Part shown: positions 9,147 to 18,295 of the stretch, piece after piece
Layout: each line of letters begins with the position of its first letter
Position numbering within the stretch: position 1 is the first letter of the stretch
Source of the DNA: Edaphobacter sp.
GTDB taxonomy: Bacteria; Acidobacteriota; Terriglobia; Terriglobales; Acidobacteriaceae
DNA: 57,242 nt
Assembly (NCBI GenBank): GCA_025462645.1
Contig: JAOAPB010000081.1
Coordinates: 1-57,242 of the forward strand
Reading direction: 5' to 3'
Made by a program: the position numbers and the translations under genes
Notes under the pieces: model-generated
What the model saw: the letters and a program-made list of their open reading frames with translations, nothing else
What the model was told of the DNA's origin: nothing
Database searches by the model: none

Positions 9147-10012
9147 TGGCAGACGGGGCGCCCGAGATGGCGCAGATCGGTGCCGACGGCAAGGTGAAGC
9201 GTCAGCCGAGCCGCGGGATGTATATTTTGCCATCACTGTTTACGGCGGGCAATATTGCTGCGGGATACTATGCGATCACGCAGAGCGTGCAGGGATCGGT
9301 GGCCGAGCCAGGCTATTTCGACCGTGCGGCGCTGGCTATTGGTTTTGCCGTCCTGTTTGACGGGCTCGACGGACGCATTGCGAGGATGACCAACACCACA
9401 AGTGACTTTGGCAAGGAGCTGGACTCGTTAGCCGATGTAATTACGTTTGGCGTTGCGCCTAGTCTGCTGGCGTATATCTGGGGGTTTCGTATGCTGCCAC
9501 TTTTGGCACATCCACATCTCCGTGGCCAGATCGTGCATGTTGGCGTATTCGTCTGCTTCATCTTTCTGATCTGTGGGGCGAGCCGGTTGGCGAGGTTCAA
9601 CATCAGCATCAATCCGCAGCCTCGCAATCCAGGACGTCCCGGAAGGAAGTACTTTGTGGGGATGCCCATTCCGGCGGGAGCGGGGGTCATCGCCTCGGTG
9701 ATTCACTTTGAGAATGGATCTCCGATCTCCGATCCCCGGCTCTCTGTCGTGTGGCTCTGCCTGATCCTCTTTACGGGCTTTCTGATGGTGAGCAGTTGGC
9801 GGTTTTGGAGCGGCAAGGAGCTTAGTCTGGGCAGCCGTCATCCCTTTCAACTGGTTGCCGTTGTGGCGGCGGTGGGCGCGCTGATTGGGCTGTACTCGGA
9901 GTACATGCTGATCATCGTTGCGTTGGGGTATCTGGTGTCCGGCGTTGTAGCCAGGCTGGCGTACTCGTGGAGTAGAGAGCGGCGACATCATACGGGCACT
10001 GGCCAGAGATAG
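9146..10012 (+). CDS. pssA: CDP-diacylglycerol-serine O-phosphatidyltransferase
   Basis: Membrane enzyme making phosphatidylserine from CDP-diacylglycerol and L-serine, the substrate for the adjacent Psd. The CDP-alcohol phosphotransferase signature is complete, DGLDGRIARMT followed by DFGKELDSLAD, in the D-G-x2-A-R-x8-G-x3-D-x3-D arrangement. Several hydrophobic segments lie on both sides. Length 288 residues. Confidence 0.95.
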   Translation: MADGAPEMAQIGADGKVKRQPSRGMYILPSLFTAGNIAAGYYAITQSVQGSVAEPGYFDRAALAIGFAVLFDGLDGRIARMTNTTSDFGKELDSLADVITFGVAPSLLAYIWGFRMLPLLAHPHLRGQIVHVGVFVCFIFLICGASRLARFNISINPQPRNPGRPGRKYFVGMPIPAGAGVIASVIHFENGSPISDPRLSVVWLCLILFTGFLMVSSWRFWSGKELSLGSRHPFQLVAVVAAVGALIGLYSEYMLIIVALGYLVSGVVARLAYSWSRERRHHTGTGQR

Positions 10013-10061
10013 ATCCTCTGCAGTGTGGGATTGGGTTGCAGGGGAAGAGAAATAGGTGGAC

Positions 10062-11117
10062 ATGGTGAACAGAATGTATCGGATCGGGATCGTAGGGGCA
10101 TCATCGCTCATTGGGAAAGAGTTGAGCGATGAACTGGGCGAATCTCTGCTTGCAGCTTCGGATTTCGTGCTGCTCGATGACGAAGATGTCGCCGGACAGG
10201 TGACCACGGCAGGCGATGAGCCGACATTTATTCAACGGATTGAAGCATCTTCATTCGACAAAATGGACTTCGTCTTCTTCGCGGGTGGCGCCGAGGTGAC
10301 GAAGAAGCATTGGCAGCAGGCCCGGCGGGCCGGAGCCAGCATCATCGACTTAACCTATGCCCTGGAACAGGAGAAGGACGTTCTTGTCCGCGCCCCCTGG
10401 GTGGTGGAGGCTCTTGCGACAAAGACTGTGGCAGGAGGGCCAGAACCTGATCTGAAGACTCCAGCTGTGGTTGCGGCGCATCCTGTTGCAGTCATGCTCG
10501 CGTTGACGATAGCCAAGCTGCAAGCGAAGCTTCCGCTGGCCAGCGTTGCGGCGACAGTGATGGAGCCCGCGTCAGAACACGGGAGAGCGGCGATGGATGA
10601 ACTGCACCAGCAGACGGTGAATCTTCTGTCATTCCAAAGTTTGCCGCGTGAGCAGTACGATGCGCAGGTCTCGTTCAATCTACTGCCGGCGCTTGGCGAA
10701 GCGGCAAAGGTAAACCTGGCGGCGACGGAGCAGCGCATACGAGATCAGTATGATGGACTCTCGGGGGGGCTTTTGCCCCCGCTGGCCTTACAGATTGTGC
10801 AGGCGCCGGCGTTTCATGGCTATGTTATGTCGGTGCTGGTGGAACTTGTGCAGCCGGCTACGGCTTCCCGGGTAGAAGAGGCGCTCGTCGGAGAACATGT
10901 CGATGTGGTGAGTGAGGAGTCGGAGCCTCCGAGCAACCTGAGTGCGGCGGGGCAAGAGGACATTATGGTTCGAGTGACCAAAGATGCGAGCGGCGGCGAG
11001 CAGGGAAGGCGTTTTTGGCTGTGGCTGGCTGCGGATAACCTAAAACTTGCGGCCTTGAACGCGATTGCCTGCGCGAGTGAGCTGCGTCGTCTGCGACCAC
11101 TGGGCAAGGTGCAATAG
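10062..11117 (+). CDS. catalytically dead aspartate-semialdehyde dehydrogenase homologue (USG-1-like)
   Basis: Resembles the Asd family over about 351 residues. It has an N-terminal Rossmann motif (YRIGIVGASSLIGKELSDEL) and the middle dimerisation domain (around EPASEHGRAAMDELHQQT). At the position where Asd has the catalytic cysteine (NPNC-like motif) this protein reads VVAAHPVAVMLAL, with no cysteine. This is the pattern of USG-1 proteins, paralogues of unknown function that should not reduce aspartyl phosphate. It follows pssA by about 50 bases. ATG 10062 has AGGTGG close upstream; GTG 10056 and ATG 10074 are alternatives. Its last 78 bases overlap the trehalase gene on the other strand. 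Confidence 0.85.
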   Translation: MVNRMYRIGIVGASSLIGKELSDELGESLLAASDFVLLDDEDVAGQVTTAGDEPTFIQRIEASSFDKMDFVFFAGGAEVTKKHWQQARRAGASIIDLTYALEQEKDVLVRAPWVVEALATKTVAGGPEPDLKTPAVVAAHPVAVMLALTIAKLQAKLPLASVAATVMEPASEHGRAAMDELHQQTVNLLSFQSLPREQYDAQVSFNLLPALGEAAKVNLAATEQRIRDQYDGLSGGLLPPLALQIVQAPAFHGYVMSVLVELVQPATASRVEEALVGEHVDVVSEESEPPSNLSAAGQEDIMVRVTKDASGGEQGRRFWLWLAADNLKLAALNAIACASELRRLRPLGKVQ

Positions 11118-12806
11118 CATCTGACTGTCGTCCGGCTCCTGGGGGTGCACGATGGTTTTCTTTCGGGTATGGGTGAGTAGATCGTTCATCTTCAGATAGA
11201 CGCCATTGGTCCAGCCGAAGCCGACGACGTTGCTTTTGTAGCCTGCGGCAACCTCGACGTTGGCCGAACCGCTGACGACGTTGTATTTTTCGCGGATGGT
11301 GCCGTCGAGCAGGAAGTTCTGGCGGATGGTTGAGGAGAGCTTTGTGGCGATGCGGGAGGCGTCGCTGGTGAAGCCGTATTGCGCCAGCCCTTTGGTCGCC
11401 AGCCAGTTTGTGGGCGCCCAGCCGAAGGGAAGATCCCACTGGGTGCCGGAGTTGGTGTCGCTCATGGCGAGGCCGCCATCGTGCTCGAAGAGCGTGAGGT
11501 GGCGCTCCATTGCCGCCGCCTGCTGGGGAGTGGCGAGTCCGGCCCACAACGGATAGAAGGCTGTGATGTAGTTGTACGTCGAGCGCTGGCCTGCGACGAA
11601 GTCGTAGTCGTAGAACATGCCTGCGTCGGGGCTCCAAAGGTATTTGTTGATCGCATTACGTCGCGCAATGGCGCGGCGTTTCCACTGGCTGGCCTCCGCA
11701 GTGCGGCCAAGCAGTGTGGCGAAGCGCTCCATGTCGCGCTCGTATTTATAGAGCAGGCTGTTGAGGCACACGGGCGCGTAGTGATCCGTCGAGCCGCTGA
11801 AGGGGCCGAAGCGAAAACTGGGGTCGAAGCCGGACTCTCGCATGGCTCTGTCTCCGCGATAGAAGGCGCTGCTGAGGCGGTGGCCATCGACATGGGCATG
11901 GGCACAGACTTTGGAGGTGGTGATGTCGCAACTGATCTTTGCCAGTTCGGCGGCCTGAGCCGGTGTCGGGTCGTCGGGCGCATCGACGAGGTAGTCGGTG
12001 TGGGATTCAGGGTGAGCGAGCAGCCATCGGATGACGTCGGGATAGTAGCTGCTGTCGTCTGCCATCTCGGGGACAGGGCCTTCGCCGATGTCTTCGTAAC
12101 GCGCGAGACCAGTAGCGCCGGCGAGGTGCGGCGGAGCTGTCCACAGAGCGTAGTCGCGCTGCGCATAGCCGTATGCCTTGGCGAGCCAGCCCTTTGGTAG
12201 TGGCTTGCTGGTTTGGTGTTCGTAGACCTCACGAATCATGGAGGTCAGGAATGGCGGTTGCGAGCGTGTGAAATAGTAGGTGCGGTTCGCGTTGAGAATC
12301 GCGCCGTAGTTCTCGATCTCAAAGAAGAAGTTCTCGACCATGCCTCTTGCAAGATCAGTACGCTTGTCCTCGACCAGGCCAAGGATGATGAAGTAGCTGT
12401 CCCAGCCATACATCTCGTTGAAGCGGCCCCCGGGAACGACGTAACGATTGGGAAGATAGAGCAGCCCTTCGATGGGAATCTCGGCAACACGAACATCACC
12501 CATGTGTGCGATCCTGCGGGGCAAAGGACGAACCGATACGTTGCACTGCTGCTGGGCTGCGGCAACCCCGACCGGCATCTCCATTCCGGCAGGTAGGTAG
12601 AGCACCGGCGTCGTAGTCACTTTGGGATCGATCAGCGATGTGCAGTCGACCATGGAACGGGAGAGCGTGTCCCAACTGCTATCGATGTAGGCCAGGATCT
12701 TCGTTTTTGCGGCGGCATCTTGTGTCCGAGATTGAGCGCTTATGGGGCCTGTGACCAGGCTGCTGAAAAGTAGCAGAGATGTGTATGCGCGAACGATATA
12801 TTTCAT
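11040..12806 (-). CDS. treA: secreted/periplasmic trehalase, GH37
   Basis: Inverting hydrolase of alpha,alpha-trehalose to two glucoses. 588 residues, with a signal peptide ending at TGPISAQ. Both GH37 signatures are present, PGGRFNEMYGWDSYF and QWDLPFGWAP. The acid/base region RESGFDPSFRF and the C-terminal GTIREKYNV, with the conserved glutamate, are also visible. The ATG at 12806 has a GAGG box and starts the signal peptide. The C-terminus extends about 25 residues into sequence that also codes, on the other strand, for the end of the Asd-like gene. The fructokinase is divergent from this gene, which fits sugar use. Confidence 0.95.
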   Translation of the reverse strand: MKYIVRAYTSLLLFSSLVTGPISAQSRTQDAAAKTKILAYIDSSWDTLSRSMVDCTSLIDPKVTTTPVLYLPAGMEMPVGVAAAQQQCNVSVRPLPRRIAHMGDVRVAEIPIEGLLYLPNRYVVPGGRFNEMYGWDSYFIILGLVEDKRTDLARGMVENFFFEIENYGAILNANRTYYFTRSQPPFLTSMIREVYEHQTSKPLPKGWLAKAYGYAQRDYALWTAPPHLAGATGLARYEDIGEGPVPEMADDSSYYPDVIRWLLAHPESHTDYLVDAPDDPTPAQAAELAKISCDITTSKVCAHAHVDGHRLSSAFYRGDRAMRESGFDPSFRFGPFSGSTDHYAPVCLNSLLYKYERDMERFATLLGRTAEASQWKRRAIARRNAINKYLWSPDAGMFYDYDFVAGQRSTYNYITAFYPLWAGLATPQQAAAMERHLTLFEHDGGLAMSDTNSGTQWDLPFGWAPTNWLATKGLAQYGFTSDASRIATKLSSTIRQNFLLDGTIREKYNVVSGSANVEVAAGYKSNVVGFGWTNGVYLKMNDLLTHTRKKTIVHPQEPDDSQMLLHLAQWSQTTQLTRAGNRVQGRKF

Positions 12807-12997
12807 AGGCCTCAAGCTTCGGCTTGTAACCGAAGGTCCACATGAATAGCGTGACACAGGACAGGTAGGTGCAGCAACGCTGGGAGATGCCTGGTCACAC
12901 CGTATTTGGCCCATCCCGCCATAACCTGGCAATGGTTGTTATCGCGGGCTAACAGCCAGGTGAGTTCTCAACGTACACTGCAGAGGGAGATTTTTTG

Positions 12998-13930
12998 GTG
13001 CCTACTAGAGACACGATGACAGAGTCGGGAATGCGAATTGGTATCGATCTTGGCGGGACAAAGATCGAAGCGCTTGCAATAGACAACAAGGGTGTTGAAT
13101 TGGCGCGGCATCGTATCGACGCTCCGCGAGACGATTACGCCGCATCGATCAGCGCAATGGCTGGGCTGGTTCATCGGCTTGAAGAGGAGACTGGGCGAAT
13201 TGGTACGGTGGGCGCAGGTATCCCGGGAAGCATATCGGGGAAGACTGGGCTGGTGAAGAACTCCAATTCAACATGGCTGAATGGAACGCCGCTTCACCAT
13301 GATTTGGCGACAGCGTTGGGCCGTGAGGTGCGTGTGGCAAACGACGCCAATTGCCTCGCCGTCTCTGAGGCTACGGACGGCGCGGCGGCGGGTAAGCGCG
13401 TAGTGTTTGGCGTAATTCTAGGCACGGGTTGCGGCGGCGGGATTGCCTTGAACGGGCAGGTGCATGCGGGCCCGAACGGAGTTGCGGGGGAGTGGGGGCA
13501 CAATCCTTTGCCCTGGCAGCGACCTGAGGAATATCCAGGGCCTCTCTGCTACTGCGGTAAACGGGGATGCATGGAGATGTGGGTCTCCGGTACGGGCGTC
13601 GCGCTGGACTATAAGCAATCGACGGGAGAACAAAAGACGACGCGGGAGATTATGGCGGACTTTGAGGCTGGCGCCGCCGCCGCTATCGCTGTCGTGGAGC
13701 GATTCGAAGATCGCCTGGCACGCGGATTGGCGCAAGTGATCAATATTCTCGATCCAGATGTGCTGGTGTTGGGTGGCGGACTTTCGAAGGCGCAACATCT
13801 CTATCAGAGCATTCCCAAAAGACTAGCGGCTTACGTCTTTGGCGGTGAAGCAGAGACGCCCATCGTGCAGGCTATGTATGGAGATTCGAGTGGCGTTCGC
13901 GGTGCGGCGTGGCTGTGGCCTAATGAATGA
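12998..13930 (+). CDS. mak: ROK-family fructokinase (Mak type)
   Basis: Cytoplasmic ATP-dependent hexokinase, most likely fructose to fructose-6-phosphate. The sequence closely follows my recollection of E. coli Mak throughout: [79 protein letters not shown], the ROK zinc site [26 protein letters not shown] and [12 protein letters not shown]. The GTG at 12998 is preferred because AGGGAGA lies 7 bases upstream; ATG 13016 and 13031 are alternatives. Confidence 0.93.
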   Translation: MPTRDTMTESGMRIGIDLGGTKIEALAIDNKGVELARHRIDAPRDDYAASISAMAGLVHRLEEETGRIGTVGAGIPGSISGKTGLVKNSNSTWLNGTPLHHDLATALGREVRVANDANCLAVSEATDGAAAGKRVVFGVILGTGCGGGIALNGQVHAGPNGVAGEWGHNPLPWQRPEEYPGPLCYCGKRGCMEMWVSGTGVALDYKQSTGEQKTTREIMADFEAGAAAAIAVVERFEDRLARGLAQVINILDPDVLVLGGGLSKAQHLYQSIPKRLAAYVFGGEAETPIVQAMYGDSSGVRGAAWLWPNE

Positions 13931-14069
13931 TATGATGCGATGCCGGCAATTCGTTATTGAACTCGGCGGGGCATTGAAAAGGTAGAAGCTTGATTCATAA
14001 CTCGCGACTTACCGTCGTCTGTTGCAGGGGGACAGAGACTTGAGCGCGAGTTGGACTGCTGGCTCCTGG

Positions 14070-15920
14070 TCATTCGTCAAACTCCGGAGGATTTTTTCGG
14101 GAGACCGCAAGCTCACGTTCCATAGCGAGCCCTACGCGCGCGATTATTCCCTCCTGGAACAAGCGGCCGATCAAAGTAATGCCGTGGGGCACGGTTCTTG
14201 GAGGGGAGAATTTCGGCAATGGATGTTCCGGGTCAGGAGCCCAATCGCTTCGCGCTTCTGCGACCTGAACGAAGCCTGCACGCAAGGTCAATGAGGGATG
14301 GCCCGTAAAATTAGAGATGGTAAGCATCTCGTCGCGCAATGAGGGTACAAGCAGCAAGTCGACCTCACCCATGACACGAGACATCTGGTACGCCACCTTG
14401 CGGCGAAGTCGATCAGCCTGCACCATATCGACCGCGGAGAGAAAGCGAGCCTGACGGAAGGTGTTGGGCCACGCATCAGGAACCTGCGCCTTCAATTGAT
14501 CCACGCGATGATCCAGAGTCTGCTCTTCAAATGCAGCAGCCGCTTCGGCAAACAGAATGATATTCAACGAGCCATAGGGCCAGTCTGGTAGCGATACCGG
14601 CACAGCTTCCATGCCGAGTTTTTTTACCACCGCAAGCGCCTTGAGATCGACCTCAGTCGCGGGAGCTTCCTTCATCCAGTTTGGGAGATACCCGACTCTC
14701 AGTCCTTTGACCGAAGCCTTTGCGTCGAAGTCCAAATGGCTCCGCACGCTCGCAAGGTCCGAGGAGTGAGGGCCGGAGATCGCCTGAAGGACCAGCATCG
14801 TATCCTCAACGGATCGGGTCATTGGGCCCAACTTGTCGAGTGACCAGCAGAGCGTCATTGCACCGGTGCGCGGCACGCGTCCGAACGTGGGGCGCAATCC
14901 TGTGACACCGCATCGCATTGAGGGACTTACGATTGAACCCTCGGTCTCGGAGCCGATAGAGAAGGCGACCAATGCCGCAGCCGTTGCGGCACCGGGTCCG
15001 GCCGAGGAGCCGCTGGAGCCTTCTTCGAGCAGCCAGGGATTCATTGTTTGACCGCCAAACCAAATGTCATTCAAAGCGAGCGCTCCGAGAGAGAGCTTGG
15101 CTATCATGACAGCTCCTGCAGCGTGCAGTCGCTCAACGACAGCCGCATCGCTGGTTGGAATGCGGTTCTTATAGAACTCCGCCCCGTAAGTCGTACGTAT
15201 GCCCGCTGTATCAAGGAGATCCTTACCTCCCCAAGGGATGCCGTGTAGGGGGCCCCGATACTTACCGGCTGCAATCTCTCGATCTGCTTGGCGCGCCTGC
15301 CGAATGGCGATTTCGGGTGTGAGGGTGATGACGCACCGCAATTTACCGTCGTACTTTGCGATGCGATCGAAATAGATCTTCGTCAGGCGTTCGGAGGTGA
15401 TCTGCTTCTTTTCGATCCAGAGAGAGAGCTTCGTGACTGGAGCGAAGGCGATCTCAGCATCAGTAGAGGGCAACGGGCCTGGGTCGATGGTTGATCTTAC
15501 AAATACGTCCCTCTCGGGCCAATGCGACTCGCCCGAGACGATGGGATTCCAGTTGGAGTATGGAACTTCAGTCTCTTCGAGCGTCACCTTGCGGGGCCCT
15601 GTCCTGCGCTCGTAGAGAGCGGCCATCGACCTTCTCCAATTGCCGGCAGCAGTCGCCCGATCATGCGTCGTAAGCGGTGCCTGTACTATTTTCTCGGCCT
15701 CGACGAATGTTGCTGGCGAAACCTCCGGTCCGACCTCGGTAGAGGTTCCGAAGGCGGGTGGCGCTCCCGGAGTGGGCGTGTGCGGGCTTGCAGGTGTGGA
15801 TGGCGGAGGGCCTGCCTGGGCATTTGCCTTATCCTCACTGCCACCAATGAAAGCCGCCGCTCCAGCCAACGAGAGCGATGCTTCTGCCAGAAACTGTCTG
15901 CGAGTCTTGTGATCTGTCAT
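14070..15920 (-). CDS. Tat-exported amidase-signature family hydrolase
   Basis: 616 residues. It begins with a twin-arginine signal (KTRRQFLAEASLSLAGAAAF) and a Pro-rich linker. The amidase-signature core contains the catalytic lysine in GIPWGGKDLLDTAG and the Ser-rich loop EGSSGSSAGPGAATAAA, leading to FSIGSETEGSIVSPS with the acylated serine. The predicted activity is hydrolysis of an amide bond outside the cytoplasm; the substrate is unknown. ATG 15920 is chosen as the start of the Tat signal, leaving 55 bases after the SelA-like gene, so the two are probably one operon. Confidence 0.9.
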   Translation of the reverse strand: MTDHKTRRQFLAEASLSLAGAAAFIGGSEDKANAQAGPPPSTPASPHTPTPGAPPAFGTSTEVGPEVSPATFVEAEKIVQAPLTTHDRATAAGNWRRSMAALYERRTGPRKVTLEETEVPYSNWNPIVSGESHWPERDVFVRSTIDPGPLPSTDAEIAFAPVTKLSLWIEKKQITSERLTKIYFDRIAKYDGKLRCVITLTPEIAIRQARQADREIAAGKYRGPLHGIPWGGKDLLDTAGIRTTYGAEFYKNRIPTSDAAVVERLHAAGAVMIAKLSLGALALNDIWFGGQTMNPWLLEEGSSGSSAGPGAATAAALVAFSIGSETEGSIVSPSMRCGVTGLRPTFGRVPRTGAMTLCWSLDKLGPMTRSVEDTMLVLQAISGPHSSDLASVRSHLDFDAKASVKGLRVGYLPNWMKEAPATEVDLKALAVVKKLGMEAVPVSLPDWPYGSLNIILFAEAAAAFEEQTLDHRVDQLKAQVPDAWPNTFRQARFLSAVDMVQADRLRRKVAYQMSRVMGEVDLLLVPSLRDEMLTISNFTGHPSLTLRAGFVQVAEARSDWAPDPEHPLPKFSPPRTVPHGITLIGRLFQEGIIARVGLAMERELAVSRKNPPEFDE

Positions 15921-15975
15921 GATTTGCCCTAAGCCGCCTCCTTTGCTTTGGCTGACTGCCTTCCGGGGAATACTT

Positions 15976-17634
15976 TTAGGCGCGTACTGCATCCCATGTA
16001 ACCTCGCCGTATTCACCCATGTTCAGGGTGCCGAACATATTGTTATCCCGCACCGTACCTTTGAAGCGGCACGTAATGGGATACCCGGTTACGGGAAGCA
16101 CGCTCGTCAGCACGATCTGTTCTGCATGGACCGTACCCTGGAAGGTCGCGTTGTAGAGCTCCCCCTGATGCTCACCTGTGACCTCGTTCCCGTCTTGTTT
16201 CAGCATGAAGTGCTGATCGCCTGTACCGCGCAGATAGTGAATGGTGACAGCCCAATTGCCCGCAATCGAGGCAGTGGTGCCGGTCGGCACCACTGGATCT
16301 TCATAATGACCGGGATGAGTCAAGGCCTCATAGACGGCATCGGCGACGATCTTTACCTCGGCGGGTGTCATGATGTATCCGTAAATCGTGACCGAACTCA
16401 TCATTCGGTCCGGGCGAGATCCTGTACCGCCGAGAACGATGCGTGTCGGGGCCTCGTCGAGCAACTTCGCCATCTCCGTTCCGGTAATCTTCAGAACATT
16501 GGCGTCCCACGCGATCCTTACTCCGGGGCTTCTATCGATGGACTCAACGGATGGAGGAGGAAGGACTGTTGCCTTCACAGAAGGTAGATCCTTCATGCGG
16601 TCTGCGATGGACTGCATCCATCCCAACCACATCTTCTGCTCGGCATCGTGATCGCGCGTGTGCCAGGCACGTACCGCAGCCAGCAAGCCCATCGTCTCTT
16701 CCTTGCTGCACTTCATTGCGCGGCCATAGCAGTGATGAGGCGCACCTTGATAGTATGCGGCTTGACACAGGCTCTTATTGCCGATCAACATGCCCGCGGA
16801 CTGCGGTCCGCGCATGCATTTGCCGCCCGAGTACGCCACCAGGTCCGCTCCAGCCTCAATATGGATATTCGGTGTATTCGGCTCCATCGCTGCCGCGTCT
16901 ACGAAAACGGGAACACCCTTCTCTTTGCAGATGGCAGCGAGATTCTTCGTGCTCATGGGTGTGTTGTCGTAACGAGGATTGGCCAGGATGTACAGCATGG
17001 CGGTACGCTCGTTGATTTTGGCGAGCAGCTCTTCCGGGGTTGCAAATTCCACCATCTCCACGCCGCACATGCGCACCCCAATGTCATAGGGATTCCGTGA
17101 GCTCTTGGGGATCACAACCTGATCTTTCTTCTTGATGTACGGCAGCGCCTGACACTGCTCTATATTCGTTCCGGTGATGCATGCAATCGTTGCGAGACAG
17201 GTCGCCGCCGCTGTACCTGTCGTCGCAATGCCCCACTCCGCTCCACATAGTTTGCCAAGCTCAGCACCTACAGCCAACATCATCTCGTCCATGCGGACGT
17301 GATACAGCGACGCATTGTACATGGCCTGCTTCACCTCAGGCAGCGAAGTCGATCCACTGATTGCGGTGATCGTTCCGCGACAGTTGATGAGCGGGCGAAC
17401 TCCAATTCGGGTGAAGAGGTTGTCGTGAAAGTCGCCCTCCGTCTTCGGCCCTTGCTCTGGCGTAAGGATCTGGCCTGCCTTCGCCGCGCCAACCTTTGCC
17501 GGAGCAGCTTTCGTAGCAGCCGGCGCCAAAGCATCTACTGCACTGGGAGCGATTGTGCTCGCGACTCCAACAGCCGAGATTATTCCAGACTGCTTCAACA
17601 CTTCGCGTCGAGACCAGCTCTTCTGATTTGCCAT
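15976..17634 (-). CDS. Tat-exported SelA-like PLP-dependent protein with C-terminal beta domain
   Basis: 552 residues in three parts. Residues 1-45 are a twin-arginine signal (SWSRREVLKQSG) and an Ala-rich linker. Residues about 70-440 are a fold-type-I PLP domain of the SelA/D-glucosaminate-6-phosphate-ammonia-lyase type, with the PLP aspartate in VPVFVDAAAM (Asp246) and the Schiff-base lysine in AYSGGKCMRGPQSAG (Lys272). From about 447 there is a domain of about 105 residues rich in alternating hydrophobics (IAGNWAVTIHYLRG, GEHQGELYNATFQG), which looks like a small beta barrel. Lyase or aminotransferase chemistry is likely, selenocysteine synthesis is not, and the substrate is unknown. The Tat route suits a cofactor-loaded enzyme. 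Confidence 0.85.
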   Translation of the reverse strand: MANQKSWSRREVLKQSGIISAVGVASTIAPSAVDALAPAATKAAPAKVGAAKAGQILTPEQGPKTEGDFHDNLFTRIGVRPLINCRGTITAISGSTSLPEVKQAMYNASLYHVRMDEMMLAVGAELGKLCGAEWGIATTGTAAATCLATIACITGTNIEQCQALPYIKKKDQVVIPKSSRNPYDIGVRMCGVEMVEFATPEELLAKINERTAMLYILANPRYDNTPMSTKNLAAICKEKGVPVFVDAAAMEPNTPNIHIEAGADLVAYSGGKCMRGPQSAGMLIGNKSLCQAAYYQGAPHHCYGRAMKCSKEETMGLLAAVRAWHTRDHDAEQKMWLGWMQSIADRMKDLPSVKATVLPPPSVESIDRSPGVRIAWDANVLKITGTEMAKLLDEAPTRIVLGGTGSRPDRMMSSVTIYGYIMTPAEVKIVADAVYEALTHPGHYEDPVVPTGTTASIAGNWAVTIHYLRGTGDQHFMLKQDGNEVTGEHQGELYNATFQGTVHAEQIVLTSVLPVTGYPITCRFKGTVRDNNMFGTLNMGEYGEVTWDAVRA

Positions 17635-18295
17635 AGTTTTCCTCTTGCCTTACAGGTGCTAATTAGGAAGCGAAGCCTGCCATACGCGTCGCCGGTAGAA
17701 GTCAGGTTTGCTCAATGTTAAGCAATATACTTGCTTGGTCAATAACCGTGGAGAGCGACCAGAGAAGGGCTTGCCGACCACTTTAGCTCCGCTCTTGTCA
17801 AGATCTACTTAAGTTGCTTGAAAATTGCGGAGATTCTAGTGTTCTTTCACCCTACTGAAGTGCATTGAGAAGTCACCTGTGATGTGCGCAACGTCAGGCA
17901 TGATGCAGTGGCTCCACAGGACACTCGACTCAGTGCTTCGGAGACTGCGCTGGTTCTCGGCAGTTCTGCTGAGTATCAGGTTGCGGATAGAGATGACGAG
18001 CATTCTACTCAAGCTACTTAAGGAATTCGCTGTGAAATATTGCGAATGCCACAGAAGAAGTAACGGCACAGGGCGGTTTTCTCGGAGTGAATAGAGATGA
18101 GCCAGCGTCTGAAATGTTAGAGTTGAAGACACCTTCGTGTTCATTCAGGTAACCGCATAATTAGAGTGCTTCCGAATATAAATAATTCGGGAGGAGCAGT
18201 TGAAAGCGCGCTGCTCGTTGACTCAAAGTAATTATTATTGGCGAGGCAGAGTTGATTTGGCGCCGTGCTAAAATTCGCGCAGAAAGAACTATCGA
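17635..18295. other. 661-bp divergent intergenic region, no convincing gene
   Basis: Separates the SelA-like gene from the creatininase gene and should hold both promoters. Short open frames exist on both strands (for example minus 17836-18144), but none shows a ribosome-binding site, family motifs or plausible composition. Confidence 0.5.

Noticed and set aside
12733..12742. Sixth exact TGAGCGCTTA copy
   Set aside because: Lies inside trehalase codons for ISAQ, so it can be explained by coding; not listed as an operator.
17836..18144. 102-codon minus frame in the SelA-like/creatininase gap
   Set aside because: Composition is unlike a real protein, no start signal, and it overlaps an equally weak plus frame.
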